Assembly (NCBI GenBank): GCA_963837755.1 | Contig: CAWIOP010000005.1 | Coordinates: 1,045,893 to 1,109,892, forward strand | Origin: JADGHX01 sp963837755 | Lineage (GTDB): Bacteria; Pseudomonadota; Gammaproteobacteria; Steroidobacterales; Steroidobacteraceae | Direction of reading: 5' to 3' | Length of the DNA stretch: 64,000 nucleotides | In this document: positions 18,964 to 25,768 of the stretch, one piece after another | Position numbering within the stretch: the first letter of the stretch is position 1 | Layout of the letters: every line of letters starts with the position of its first letter | Notes under the pieces: generated by a model | What the model was told of the DNA's origin: nothing | Seen by the model: the letters and a program-made list of their open reading frames with translations, nothing else | Databases searched by the model: none | Made by a program: the position numbers and the translations under genes

Positions 18964-19334
18964 TCACAAAAGGGTGGCTGTGTGCCGGTCGATCACAATG
19001 CCTTGCTCGCGGTGAGCGGCAACAAGTCGAGTCCAGTCGCGCTGTGCGGGCGCATGGCCCGGCGCAACTGAGTCGAACGAGCGGCCATCGGGCCGCACGA
19101 ACCGCAGAGCGCCGTCGTCCAGCGTCTGGATGACCACGCCGCCCTCGTGCACCTGCCGGTGATGGAATCTGCACAGCGAGACGAGATTGGAGAGTTTCGT
19201 CTCCCCACCCTGCGCCCAATGGCGAAGTTGGCGGCGTTCAGGTGGCCGGCGAGCTCGCTGATCTGGGCTTCGAGCTCGGGGATTGAGAGTGCGGCGGCGG
19301 GGTTTGAAGTTGATCCATCCATGGAAGGTACCAA
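18964..19334 (-). pseudogene. HNH endonuclease (DUF222 type) collapsed by internal deletion
   Basis: On the minus strand the first part reads SIPELEAQISELAGHLNAAN, which is the N-terminal helix of the DUF222/HNH family. It then runs straight into the HNH end, in another frame: HWAQGGETKLSNLVSLCRFH, then HRQVHEGGVV and a tail ending GIVIDRHTATLL. The middle (about 250 residues in full-length members) is missing and the two parts are out of frame around 19218-19230. The family occurs in repeated, mobile-like copies in many bacteria. Confidence 0.82.
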
Positions 19335-19538
19335 TGACCGTAATTAGATACAGCATTGTAACTGGATTTCGCGTCCGTGCAATCGTCGATCGCGTGAGTT
19401 TGGGGCGAGGAGCAAGTGCATCGTGGCGCTACAGGTTTCCAATTGAGCAGTGTGCAACTGACTGCATCCGGCCAGAACCGGCCTTTGGACTGCACATCTT
19501 CAAGAGGTCATCGCTCTGAGACACAGGTTCAAATCGCG

Positions 19539-19589
19539 GGCGTGATGTGGGCTGTTCCTGGCGTTCCTCAGTCGGCGCGCCTGAAGTAA
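19539..19589 (+). repeat. 51-bp dispersed repeat, copy A
   Basis: One of three ungapped 51-base copies (others at 21074-21124 and 25592-25642). By hand count it matches copy B at 43 and copy C at 41 positions. Read in frame on the plus strand all three give a related peptide ending in a stop: here GVMWAVPGVPQSARLK. The copy lies three bases 3' of the stop codon of the minus-strand gene 19593-19793. Confidence 0.85.
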
Positions 19590-19592
19590 CTG

Positions 19593-19793
19593 TCAGCCGT
19601 CCCCAATGCGTGCCGGCCCGGTTTGCGAGTCGGCAGATGCGGACAGACGTTCTGCAAGCGCCTGCATCTCCTCGAGCGCCAGGACGATCTCCCTCAGGGA
19701 AAGGTCCGCCCACCGTCTCTGTTGCTCGCGCCGTGCGCCCTCCCACGTCGTGAGCGCCCAATTGATCGGCTTGGCGGTGTCATTCTCGGTCAT
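19593..19793 (-). CDS. Small hypothetical protein, antitoxin-like context
   Basis: 66 residues: MTENDTAKPINWALTTWEGA, a middle helix RREQQRRWADLSLREIVLAL, then EEMQALAERLSASADS. I recall short proteobacterial proteins beginning 'INWxLTTWEGsRREQ' next to toxin-antitoxin genes, but no function is established to my knowledge. It is highly charged, helical and has no membrane segment. SD is weak (CAGGGCC). It carries repeat copy A immediately 3', as DUF433 genes here carry copies B and C, which links it to the same class of mobile small genes. Confidence 0.6.
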   Translation of the reverse strand: MTENDTAKPINWALTTWEGARREQQRRWADLSLREIVLALEEMQALAERLSASADSQTGPARIGDG

Positions 19794-19884
19794 GTTGGCC
19801 CTGGATTGAGCGCAGTTGTCTGCTAGATCCTGTCGACGCCCGGCTGCGATAGAGGAGCACCCCGGGGAGACCGGGGAGCGCTGC

Positions 19885-20403
19885 TCATAACCTGATCCTG
19901 AGGCCCAGCGACTCTTTCATGTGCAGCAGCGCCTCGGCATTGCCCTTGGCATCATCGACCGGATGATGCGTGTGCCGCGTCTTCCGAAGGTGTTTGAAAT
20001 TCTCTGACGTGTTCTTCACCAGCCCCTTGTAGAGGGATCCCAGATTCGTGGAGCTGAATCCGAAGGGGTTCCGCCCGAGAAAGTGGTGGAAGTACCAGTT
20101 GATGAACTGCCAGTCGAAACCGTTGTTGTCCGAGATTAACATCGGCCGGCGCGGGATGTGCGCACCGAGCCACGCTTCGAAGCGCGCCATGACGTCCGCG
20201 GGATCATCGAACGACAGGGTTTGCTCGCGGCTGAAGCCGCTGACCTTAAGTGCGTCGGGGATCCATTTCTGCGAGATCGGCCTGAGCTTTCCATAGAACG
20301 TACGCCCGAGGGCAGGTTCGACGATCACTGCGCCGAAGCAGATCATCGAGTAGTCGCCGGGAATCGGGCCGTCCGCTTCGATATCCACCATCACGTAGGT
20401 CAT
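19885..20403 (-). CDS. DEDD-type 3'-5' exonuclease
   Basis: 172 residues starting MTYVMVDIEADGPIPGDYSM. The exonuclease motifs are in order: Exo I with Asp7 and Glu9 (DIEADG), Exo II around SDNNGFDWQFINWYF, and Exo III HHPVDDAKGNAEAL with His and Asp. It therefore belongs to the RNase T/DnaQ/oligoribonuclease fold; stand-alone members of this length are common in proteobacterial accessory regions. Start at 20403 is preferred over an upstream frame rich in arginine. It sits between two antitoxin-like genes; a role in RNA or DNA turnover during stress or defence would be inference. Confidence 0.85.
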   Translation of the reverse strand: MTYVMVDIEADGPIPGDYSMICFGAVIVEPALGRTFYGKLRPISQKWIPDALKVSGFSREQTLSFDDPADVMARFEAWLGAHIPRRPMLISDNNGFDWQFINWYFHHFLGRNPFGFSSTNLGSLYKGLVKNTSENFKHLRKTRHTHHPVDDAKGNAEALLHMKESLGLRIRL

Positions 20404-20503
20404 GGGTTTGCTTCTCTGCCTTCGAGTCGGGATGCGTTTGGTCGCGGCTCCAAGTGAATGCACTTACCGAAGGTCGAGGACCCGCCGCAGCCGTGATGGC
20501 GTG

Positions 20504-20812
20504 CTATCGGTTCCTCACGCCACTCAACCGTGCCGCTTGCTTGCGGGCACGACGGAGGGCTGCCGCCAGCAGGGCGGCCGTGGGCTTCGGAGGATGCTCC
20601 AGCAGCTTCAGCACTCGCGTTGTGTCGCGCTCGGACAGAACGATGCGCTCAGCACGGTCGACGATTTCTCGGGCGGCCGGGAGGACCTTGCGCATGATGA
20701 AGCTGGTCACATACAGCCGTTCATAAGCTGCCGCACTCGCCAGGAGGCGTTTCTCTTCCCGAGTAGTGCGAAGCTCGATCCGGTCGTCACGCGTTGCGGT
20801 GTTTGTGGCCAA
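20504..20812 (-). CDS. DUF1778 (TacA-like) antitoxin, orphan
   Basis: 102 residues. I choose a TTG start at 20812 because GGAG lies eight bases upstream and the family begins close to RDDRIELRTTREEKRLL; an ATG at 20908 would add 32 unrelated residues. The N-terminal part is a ribbon-helix-helix (AAAYERLYVTSFIMRKVL), and the C-terminal tail (ERDTTRVLKLLEHPPKPTAA) is the toxin-neutralising region of DUF1778. Its usual partner is a GNAT acetyltransferase toxin encoded directly downstream. Here the next gene (stop-side) is the exonuclease at 19885-20403, so the toxin is missing. A palindrome at 20909-20931 is a likely autoregulatory operator. Confidence 0.85.
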   Translation of the reverse strand: MATNTATRDDRIELRTTREEKRLLASAAAYERLYVTSFIMRKVLPAAREIVDRAERIVLSERDTTRVLKLLEHPPKPTAALLAAALRRARKQAARLSGVRNR

Positions 20813-20908
20813 GGGTAAGTCTCCAGTCGTGGCAAGTCGCGGGGCGTGAGCTTGGGTATGGGCTCGAACGAGAGCATCGGCGATTTTCCGGCGGATGAGG
20901 TCGCGCAT

Positions 20909-20931
20909 ATTGTCCTTCTCAGAAGGACAAT
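20909..20931. promoter_or_regulatory. Perfect palindrome, probable antitoxin operator
   Basis: Eleven-base arms (ATTGTCCTTCT, 20909-20919, and AGAAGGACAAT, 20921-20931) around a single C. A second, imperfect copy (TTGTCC...GGAAGGATAA) follows at about 20943-20964. It lies 97 bases before the TTG start of the DUF1778 gene. Ribbon-helix-helix antitoxins repress their own promoter through such sites. A half-site TTGTCC recurs upstream of the second DUF1778 gene (27709-27729). Confidence 0.7.
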
Positions 20932-21073
20932 TGGGCAGAAAGTTGTCCGTTTTGGAAGGATAAGATCGGCGGGTGCAGTCTGGGTCGGTGCACGGAATTG
21001 CTCGTCGTAAAGTCGCAGGAGAGATGGTCAGCCGGATGCAAGCGTCGGAGCCGTGCTTCGAAATGCTAACGGG

Positions 21074-21124
21074 GGCGTGATGTGCGCTGTTCCTGCGGTC
21101 CTGCAGTCGGCGCGTTTGAAGTAA
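21074..21124 (+). repeat. 51-bp dispersed repeat, copy B
   Basis: Second copy. In frame it reads GVMCAVPAVLQSARLK and a stop. It lies 77 bases 3' of the DUF433 gene at 21202-21489. Copy C has the same arrangement relative to a DUF433 remnant. Confidence 0.85.
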
Positions 21125-21201
21125 GGCCGGTCTCTCTCACTGGACAACGGCAGGTCGGTTGTTTAGGGTGCCCTTGGCCGCCAGCGTCGGGCAATGCATC
21201 G

Positions 21202-21489
21202 CTATTTAGCCGGTGGGTTCTTTCGACGGCGCTCGATCTCTTCCATGAGTTTGTCGACGGTGGGGCTGCCGAGAATGCTATCCCGCTCGGCCGAGTATTC
21301 GCCCCGATATGTGAGCGCAGCGCGGAGGTCTTCTGGCTCCAAACAAGGATACGCATGCAGGACCTCCTGCTCGGAACGGCCGGTCGCGAAGAGTCCAATG
21401 ATGGTCTCGACCGTCACGCGCATGTTGCGAATGCAGGGCTTGCCGCCCATGACCTGAGGATCGGAGGTAATGCGATCAATCTCTGGCAT
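21202..21489 (-). CDS. DUF433 antitoxin (VapB-like)
   Basis: 95 residues with the classical DUF433 pattern: RITSDPQVMGGKPCIRNMRV, then ETIIGLFATGRSEQEVLHAY and PCLEPEDLRAALTY. DUF433 is a small helix-turn-helix antitoxin normally followed by a DUF5615 PIN-like toxin. No DUF5615 gene is present downstream (21066-21201 is non-coding), so the antitoxin is orphaned. The C-terminus LMEEIERRRKNPPAK is echoed almost exactly by a 23-codon remnant at 25697-25768. SD is not evident. Confidence 0.88.
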   Translation of the reverse strand: MPEIDRITSDPQVMGGKPCIRNMRVTVETIIGLFATGRSEQEVLHAYPCLEPEDLRAALTYRGEYSAERDSILGSPTVDKLMEEIERRRKNPPAK

Positions 21490-21603
21490 GTGTTGTCGCT
21501 GAGGACGTTGATAGCAGGGCCCGCGTGCTATCCGCAGTGTACCGCTGGCGGCCCGGTCGATGTACCGATCGCCAAGGTTCGATTGGTTCTGGGTGGTGCG
21601 TCA

Positions 21604-22110
21604 TCAGCGCACGTACGACAGTTGATCGGTGGTCAGACCTGTCAGCAGGTTCCAGTGCCGTGCGAGTGGCGAGCGGTTCTCCTTGAGCCAGTGTCGCTCG
21701 GCCGCGGGCATCGATTCCCGACAGAGCGTGTCTTCTCTTGCAAGGCGAGCGTGTTCCAGCTGCTGCTCGGCTGCGTCAAGTTGTCTGAATGCGCACTCAA
21801 GCTCCGGCCGACCGGCGGCGAGCTCTTTCGCGACCGCTACGAGAAACCCCAGCCGATTCTGCAGGTCCTGCAGCTTCGCGTGGCGAACGAGCCAGGACCA
21901 ATCCAGGTCGGGGAACGTCAACAGCACCCAAGGAAGCGCTTCCGCCAACCGGGTTTCGAGATCCTTCTGCAGAAGTGCGTCGAGGACGACGGCCGCCGGA
22001 TTAGCCTTACGAGGACGCAGGTGTGCAAACCCTGGGTAGCCAAGACCGGAGAGTTGGCTGGCGAGCTGGGCGGCGGCCGCATCGTATTCCTGGGACGGGG
22101 GCTCGGGCAT
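21604..22110 (-). CDS. Hypothetical protein divergent from AbiEi
   Basis: 168 residues from the ATG at 22110 (MPEPPSQEYDAAAAQLASQL). Conserved-looking core: GYPGFAHLRPRKANPAAVVL, then ETRLAEALPWVLLTFPDLDW and KLQDLQNRLGFLVAVAKEL. I recognise this as a type of small protein found in addiction-module neighbourhoods but cannot name a function. It is soluble and helical, probably with a short DNA-binding-like N-terminal region. It shares an 85-base divergent region with the AbiEi gene at 22196, including the palindrome at 22167-22189, so the two are likely co-regulated. Confidence 0.65.
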   Translation of the reverse strand: MPEPPSQEYDAAAAQLASQLSGLGYPGFAHLRPRKANPAAVVLDALLQKDLETRLAEALPWVLLTFPDLDWSWLVRHAKLQDLQNRLGFLVAVAKELAAGRPELECAFRQLDAAEQQLEHARLAREDTLCRESMPAAERHWLKENRSPLARHWNLLTGLTTDQLSYVR

Positions 22111-22166
22111 TAGTAGAGCGGCTGCAGAAACGCTGGAAACGGCGGTCTTGTCGATTGCGTTCGCGT

Positions 22167-22189
22167 AAAGTATCAAAAATTGATACTTT
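22167..22189. promoter_or_regulatory. Perfect palindromic operator upstream of AbiEi
   Basis: Ten-base arms AAAGTATCAA (22167-22176) and TTGATACTTT (22180-22189) with an AAA spacer. This AT-rich element stands out in a GC-rich region and ends only six bases before the AbiEi ATG. AbiEi-type antitoxins bind inverted repeats in their own promoter; this is the obvious site. Its position would also let it control the divergent gene at 22110. Confidence 0.82.
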
Positions 22190-22195
22190 GTGCAG

Positions 22196-22993
22196 ATGAA
22201 ATCGGACCCTCCCAATGCCCGGAGCTATATCCGCGACCTGGCTTCGTCCGGGCACTACAGCTTCACTTCCGATGAGGCCAGAGCAGCTCTAAGCGTATCC
22301 GCGGACGCCACCAAGCTGGCGCTGAACCGGCTGATCCACGAGGGGGAAATCGCCTCGCCGGGCCGTGGCTTCTACGTGATCGTCCCGCCCGAATACCGAT
22401 CCCTTGGCTGCCTGCCCGCCGACCAATTCATCCCCGCGCTGATGCAGCGGGCAGGGCTGCTGTATTACGCGGGCCTGCTCACCGCCGCGCAGTATTACGG
22501 CGCAGCCCATCACCGTCCGCAAGAGTTTCAAGTGATGCTGGCCAAGTCCCGCCGGCCGATTCACTGCGGACAAGTGCGCGTTGCCTTCTTCGTGCGCAAG
22601 CATCTGCAGGAAATACCCCTCCAGAGCTTCAACACACCACGCGGGTCGATCCAGGTCTCCACGCCTGAAGCAACGGCGCTCGATCTCGTCGGCTATCAGC
22701 ACAACGTGGGCGGACTCGACCAAGTCGTGACGATCCTTTCCGAGCTGGCGGAACGGATTGATCCAGAGAAGCTCGTCGTCGCCGCACTGACTGCGCCGGT
22801 GCCGTGGGCACAGAGGCTTGGCTATCTTCTTGAGCAAGCGGGTGCCGCCGAAAAGGCAGTGGCCCTGAAATCCCATGTAAGAAACGCGGCCCGGGAGACC
22901 ACCGCGCTTCTGCCCGGCGCGCCTGAAGACGAAGCGCGCCGAGATGCGGACTGGAAGCTCATCGTCAATGCCGACGTGGAGGCGGAGACGTGA
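22196..22993 (+). CDS. abiEi: AbiEi-type antitoxin/transcriptional regulator
   Basis: 265 residues from the ATG at 22196 (a GTG at 22190 is also in frame). The N-terminal winged helix (SGHYSFTSDEARAALSVSAD, then LIHEGEIASPGRGFYVIV) is followed by the AbiEi body (LLYYAGLLTAAQYYGAAHHR; STPEATALDLVGYQHNVGGL). These proteins neutralise AbiEii nucleotidyltransferase toxins by repressing and by antagonising their action (type IV toxin-antitoxin, phage abortive infection). The start follows the perfect palindrome by six bases and no SD is visible, so the mRNA may be leaderless or nearly so. The toxin gene overlaps its stop (GTGA) but is truncated after about 18 codons. Confidence 0.88.
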   Translation: MKSDPPNARSYIRDLASSGHYSFTSDEARAALSVSADATKLALNRLIHEGEIASPGRGFYVIVPPEYRSLGCLPADQFIPALMQRAGLLYYAGLLTAAQYYGAAHHRPQEFQVMLAKSRRPIHCGQVRVAFFVRKHLQEIPLQSFNTPRGSIQVSTPEATALDLVGYQHNVGGLDQVVTILSELAERIDPEKLVVAALTAPVPWAQRLGYLLEQAGAAEKAVALKSHVRNAARETTALLPGAPEDEARRDADWKLIVNADVEAET

Positions 22994-23199
22994 TTCCGCG
23001 CGACTACATCACGGAGTGGCGGTCACATGCGCCATGGGTGCAGGGCCTCCAGATGTGGCGGGCAGCATCCGGTCTGGGCGAGTCATCGAGGTGCTGTCCC
23101 GCGTCCCGCCTGACCACCGTTCACGGCGCACCGATGTATCCGCGCTCCGATAACAGCGCGGAGTTCGTCTCAAGAGCTGCTCTTTTCGCTATACGCTAA
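22990..23199 (+). pseudogene. AbiEii toxin gene truncated after its first codons
   Basis: GTG at 22990 overlaps the AbiEi stop (GTGA), the usual coupling. The first residues MIPRDYITEWRSHAPWVQ are those of AbiEii nucleotidyltransferases. After WVQ the frame continues as GLQMWRAASGLGESSRCC, which has no relation to the family; the GGT/DxD nucleotidyltransferase motifs never appear. So a deletion removed nearly the whole toxin, leaving the antitoxin alone. The rest of the interval to 23247 has no gene. Confidence 0.83.
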
Positions 23200-23235
23200 G
23201 CGCAAAAATGTACCGATTAATGTCATAACTACGCC

Positions 23236-23241
23236 TACAAT
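23236..23241 (+). promoter_or_regulatory. Candidate -10 box for a leaderless AbiEi transcript
   Basis: TACAAT (five of six to consensus) ends six bases before the ATG at 23248, so transcription would begin at or very near the A of the start codon. No SD is present before that start. No convincing -35 is seen. The surrounding 23183-23240 is unusually AT-rich for this window. Confidence 0.4.
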
Positions 23242-23247
23242 ATAGCC

Positions 23248-24069
23248 ATGAATCTCAAAGGTCTCGGTACCCAGTCGCGCCAACGTTTGAGCCGGCTCCT
23301 GCGTGCCGAGGCAGGCTTGATCACCACCGAAGCCGCCGCGCGTCATCTGGCACTTACGCGAACGCAGGCCGCGCACGAACTCGCCCGATGGGCGAGGGCA
23401 GGGTGGCTCGCGCGCGTCCGCCGCGGCGCTTACGCGCCCATCGCTCTCCAGGCCACAACGGCGGACATCGCGCTTGAAGACGCGTGGGTCGTGGCTGCAT
23501 CACTTTTCGCACCCTGCTACATCGGTGGGTGGTCCGCTGCCGAGCACTGGGGACTCACAGAGCAGATCTTCCGTTCGGTTTGTGTCATCACGGCCTCGCG
23601 TCCGCGCAAGCGTACTCAGCAGATTCGCGGGACCCAGTTCTCACTTCACTCAACGAGTCCCGCCAAACTCTTCGGTACTCAGTCGGTGTGGCGCGGTCGT
23701 GTGCGCGTTTCCGTCTCGGATCCCGCCCGCACGATCCTGGACATGTTGTGCGATCCGAGTCTGGGCGGTGGTATTCGTCCCGTCGCAGACATGCTCGATG
23801 AATTTTTCCGTGAGCACCGCAAGCTGGCGCCGAAACTGATCGATTACGGCGTTCGTTTGGGCAACGGTGCCGCGTTCAAGCGTCTCGGCTTCCTCTTGGC
23901 GCATTCGCATCCGAGCGAGCGCGAGCTCATCGAAGCATGCCGCGCCAACCTCACGACGGGCTACGCGAAGCTCGACCCGAAACTCGCAAGCGACAAGCTC
24001 GTCACTGCGTGGCATCTTTGGATTCCTTCATCGTGGAAAACCCGCCGCAGCATTGATCCGCAGCGATGA
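23248..24069 (+). CDS. AbiEi-family antitoxin of an intact AbiE-like pair
   Basis: 273 residues. Winged-helix N-terminus (AGLITTEAAARHLALTRTQA, then RWARAGWLARVRRGAYAPI), then the AbiEi core (YIGGWSAAEHWGLTEQIFRS; SVSDPARTILDMLCDPSLGG) typical of the AbiEi_4-like regulator branch. It differs clearly from the AbiEi at 22196. Its stop overlaps the start of the nucleotidyltransferase gene by four bases (ATGA at 24066-24069), as expected for a coupled toxin-antitoxin pair. No SD before ATG; a candidate -10 box close to the start suggests leaderless expression. Confidence 0.85.
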   Translation: MNLKGLGTQSRQRLSRLLRAEAGLITTEAAARHLALTRTQAAHELARWARAGWLARVRRGAYAPIALQATTADIALEDAWVVAASLFAPCYIGGWSAAEHWGLTEQIFRSVCVITASRPRKRTQQIRGTQFSLHSTSPAKLFGTQSVWRGRVRVSVSDPARTILDMLCDPSLGGGIRPVADMLDEFFREHRKLAPKLIDYGVRLGNGAAFKRLGFLLAHSHPSERELIEACRANLTTGYAKLDPKLASDKLVTAWHLWIPSSWKTRRSIDPQR

Positions 24070-25523
24070 TCGACCGCGAGGAAATTCTGGAACTCGCCCG
24101 CGAATTCCAGCTACCGGCCAACACAGTCGAGAAAGACTATGCCCTCGGCTGGCTGCTCGCTGGTATCTCGAACCATCAAGCGCTGCGTGACAGCTGGGTC
24201 TTCAAGGGCGGAACCTGTCTCAAGAAATGCTTCTTCGAAACCTACCGCTTCTCCGAAGACCTCGATTTCACGCTGCGTGACCCCGCGCATCTGGATGAAG
24301 CCTTCCTGCTCCAGACCTTCACCGAGATTGCCGAATGGGTCTACGAGAACGCGGGCCTTGAGCTACCCGAGGGAACCCGACGATTCGAGATATTCACTAA
24401 TCCGCGCGGAAACCCGTCGGGGCAAGGCAGAGTCGGTTACCGCGGTCCCCTTGCGCGCGCCGGAGATCCGCCACGCATCAAGCTGGATCTGGCCCACGAC
24501 GAAATCCTCGTTCTCGATCCCGTGCGCCGCAGCGTCCATCATCCATACTCCGACGAGCCTGATGATGGCATCGACGTCCTGTGCTACGCATTCGAGGAAG
24601 TCTTCGCCGAAAAGGTCCGCGCGCTCGCCGAGCGACAGCGTCCCCGCGACCTCTACGACGTCATCCACTTGCATCGACGTCAGGACCTTGCGCCGGACCG
24701 CGCGGCCATCATCAGCACACTGCGCCGCAAGTGCGAGTTCAAGGCTATTCCGTTTCCGACTTTCGCCGTCCTCGAGAATCGTCCCGAACGCGAGGAGATC
24801 GAAGCGGAATGGGAGAACATGCTCGGCCATCAGCTTCCAGTCTGCCCAGACTTCGAGCAGTTCTGGGCCGCGCTGCCCGGTGTCTTTGTGTGGCTGGAGC
24901 AGGAGGTTGCTCGACCCCTCGAACTCCCGAGCATTGCTGCGGCGGGTGCCGACGAAGACGAGACCTGGCATGTACCTGCAATGGGCACCCCATGGGGGTA
25001 CGCCACCCCGCTCGAATCGATCCGCTTTGCCGCCGCCAATCACCTGCTCGTCGAGCTTGGCTATCAAGGCACGACCCGAGCGATTGAGCCCTATTCCCTA
25101 CGTCGCACGAAAGCTGACGAACTCGTGCTCTACGCCGTCCGAAGCACTGACGGTCACGTCCGTTCCTATCGCGTGGATCGAATCGAGAGCGCCACCGTCA
25201 GCCGCGAGGCATTCAATCCGCGCTTTCGAATCGAGCTGACTCACGCAGGTCCGGTCTCCGCACCGTCCGTTTCATCCGGCCGTCAGGTGAAGGTGCGGTT
25301 CGCGCAGTCGCGCCCACTGGCGTTTCAGGCCGGCCGGACTCGAGTGGCCCGTCCGCTGCGCGCTCGCGCGCCATCCGGCCCAATTAAGCACATCTTTGAA
25401 TGCTCCATCTGCCACAAGCGCTTCACCCGCTCGACGTACGATGCGACGCTGAGTTCCCACAAAAACAAGGACGGCTGGGATTGCTACGGTAGCGTCGGTA
25501 TTTATCGCGGCACCAAACGTTGA
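24066..25523 (+). CDS. AbiEii-like nucleotidyltransferase fused to WYL and zinc-finger domains
   Basis: 485 residues. The N-terminal half is an AbiEii/MNT-type nucleotidyltransferase: VFKGGTCLKK (about residues 45-54) and FSEDLDFTL (about 62-70) supply the GG and DxD-type metal motifs, and FAEKVRALAERQRPRDLYDV is the family's later signature. Around residues 310-400 comes a WYL-like domain (IRFAAANHLLVELGYQGTTR, then IEPYSLRRTKADELVL and RSYRVDRIESATV). The tail carries CSICHKRF with later His and Cys, a treble-clef or C2H2-like zinc site. AbiEii proteins are GTP-dependent toxins that block growth after phage infection. WYL domains bind nucleic acid or nucleotide ligands and regulate. The fusion is unusual and could add sensing to the toxin, which is inference. 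Confidence 0.85.
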   Translation: MIDREEILELAREFQLPANTVEKDYALGWLLAGISNHQALRDSWVFKGGTCLKKCFFETYRFSEDLDFTLRDPAHLDEAFLLQTFTEIAEWVYENAGLELPEGTRRFEIFTNPRGNPSGQGRVGYRGPLARAGDPPRIKLDLAHDEILVLDPVRRSVHHPYSDEPDDGIDVLCYAFEEVFAEKVRALAERQRPRDLYDVIHLHRRQDLAPDRAAIISTLRRKCEFKAIPFPTFAVLENRPEREEIEAEWENMLGHQLPVCPDFEQFWAALPGVFVWLEQEVARPLELPSIAAAGADEDETWHVPAMGTPWGYATPLESIRFAAANHLLVELGYQGTTRAIEPYSLRRTKADELVLYAVRSTDGHVRSYRVDRIESATVSREAFNPRFRIELTHAGPVSAPSVSSGRQVKVRFAQSRPLAFQAGRTRVARPLRARAPSGPIKHIFECSICHKRFTRSTYDATLSSHKNKDGWDCYGSVGIYRGTKR

Positions 25524-25591
25524 GGCGAGGGTGTCAGCGCCTGGTCGAAGATTCGGTAACACTGACGCGAGCGATCAAGTGTCAAACCGGC

Positions 25592-25642
25592 GGCGTGGTA
25601 TGCGCGGTCCCTGGCGTTGCGCAGTCGGTGCGTCTGAAGTAG
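25592..25642 (+). repeat. 51-bp dispersed repeat, copy C
   Basis: Third copy; in frame it reads GVVCAVPGVAQSVRLK and a stop (TAG here, TAA in the others). It lies 54 bases 3' of the DUF433 remnant at 25697-25768, repeating the order seen at copy B with an intact DUF433 gene. Confidence 0.82.
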
Positions 25643-25696
25643 GCGTATAGCCGGGCAGCCGCTAATTCCCTAACCGCGCGCCTGGGAAATGGCCAG

Positions 25697-25768
25697 TTAC
25701 GCGGCGGGTGGATTCCTTCGACCGCGTTCAATCTCCGCCATGAGTTCATCGCCGCCCGGCCGAATCAT
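25697..25768 (-). pseudogene. 23-codon remnant of a DUF433 antitoxin gene
   Basis: On the minus strand: MIRPGGDELMAEIERG then RRNPPAA and a stop. Compare the DUF433 end at 21202: TVDKLMEEIERRRKNPPAK. Only the last 18 or so residues of the family survive. By chance or by design the remnant now has its own ATG, overlapping the stop of the gene at 25765 (ATGA), so it may still be translated as a micro-peptide by coupling. Confidence 0.8.

Noticed and set aside
19521..19540. T-arm-like sequence CAGGTTCAAATC before repeat copy A, as a possible tRNA fragment or attachment site
   Set aside because: It matches the T loop of the initiator tRNA for 12 bases but has no paired stem around it, and it is in the opposite orientation to what a direct-repeat attachment site for 32174-32250 requires.
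19539..25642. Integron cassette array (attC sites) to explain the 51-bp repeats
   Set aside because: No good core sites (RYYYAAC ... GTTRRRY) frame the copies, the genes are not all in one direction, and no integron integrase is present.
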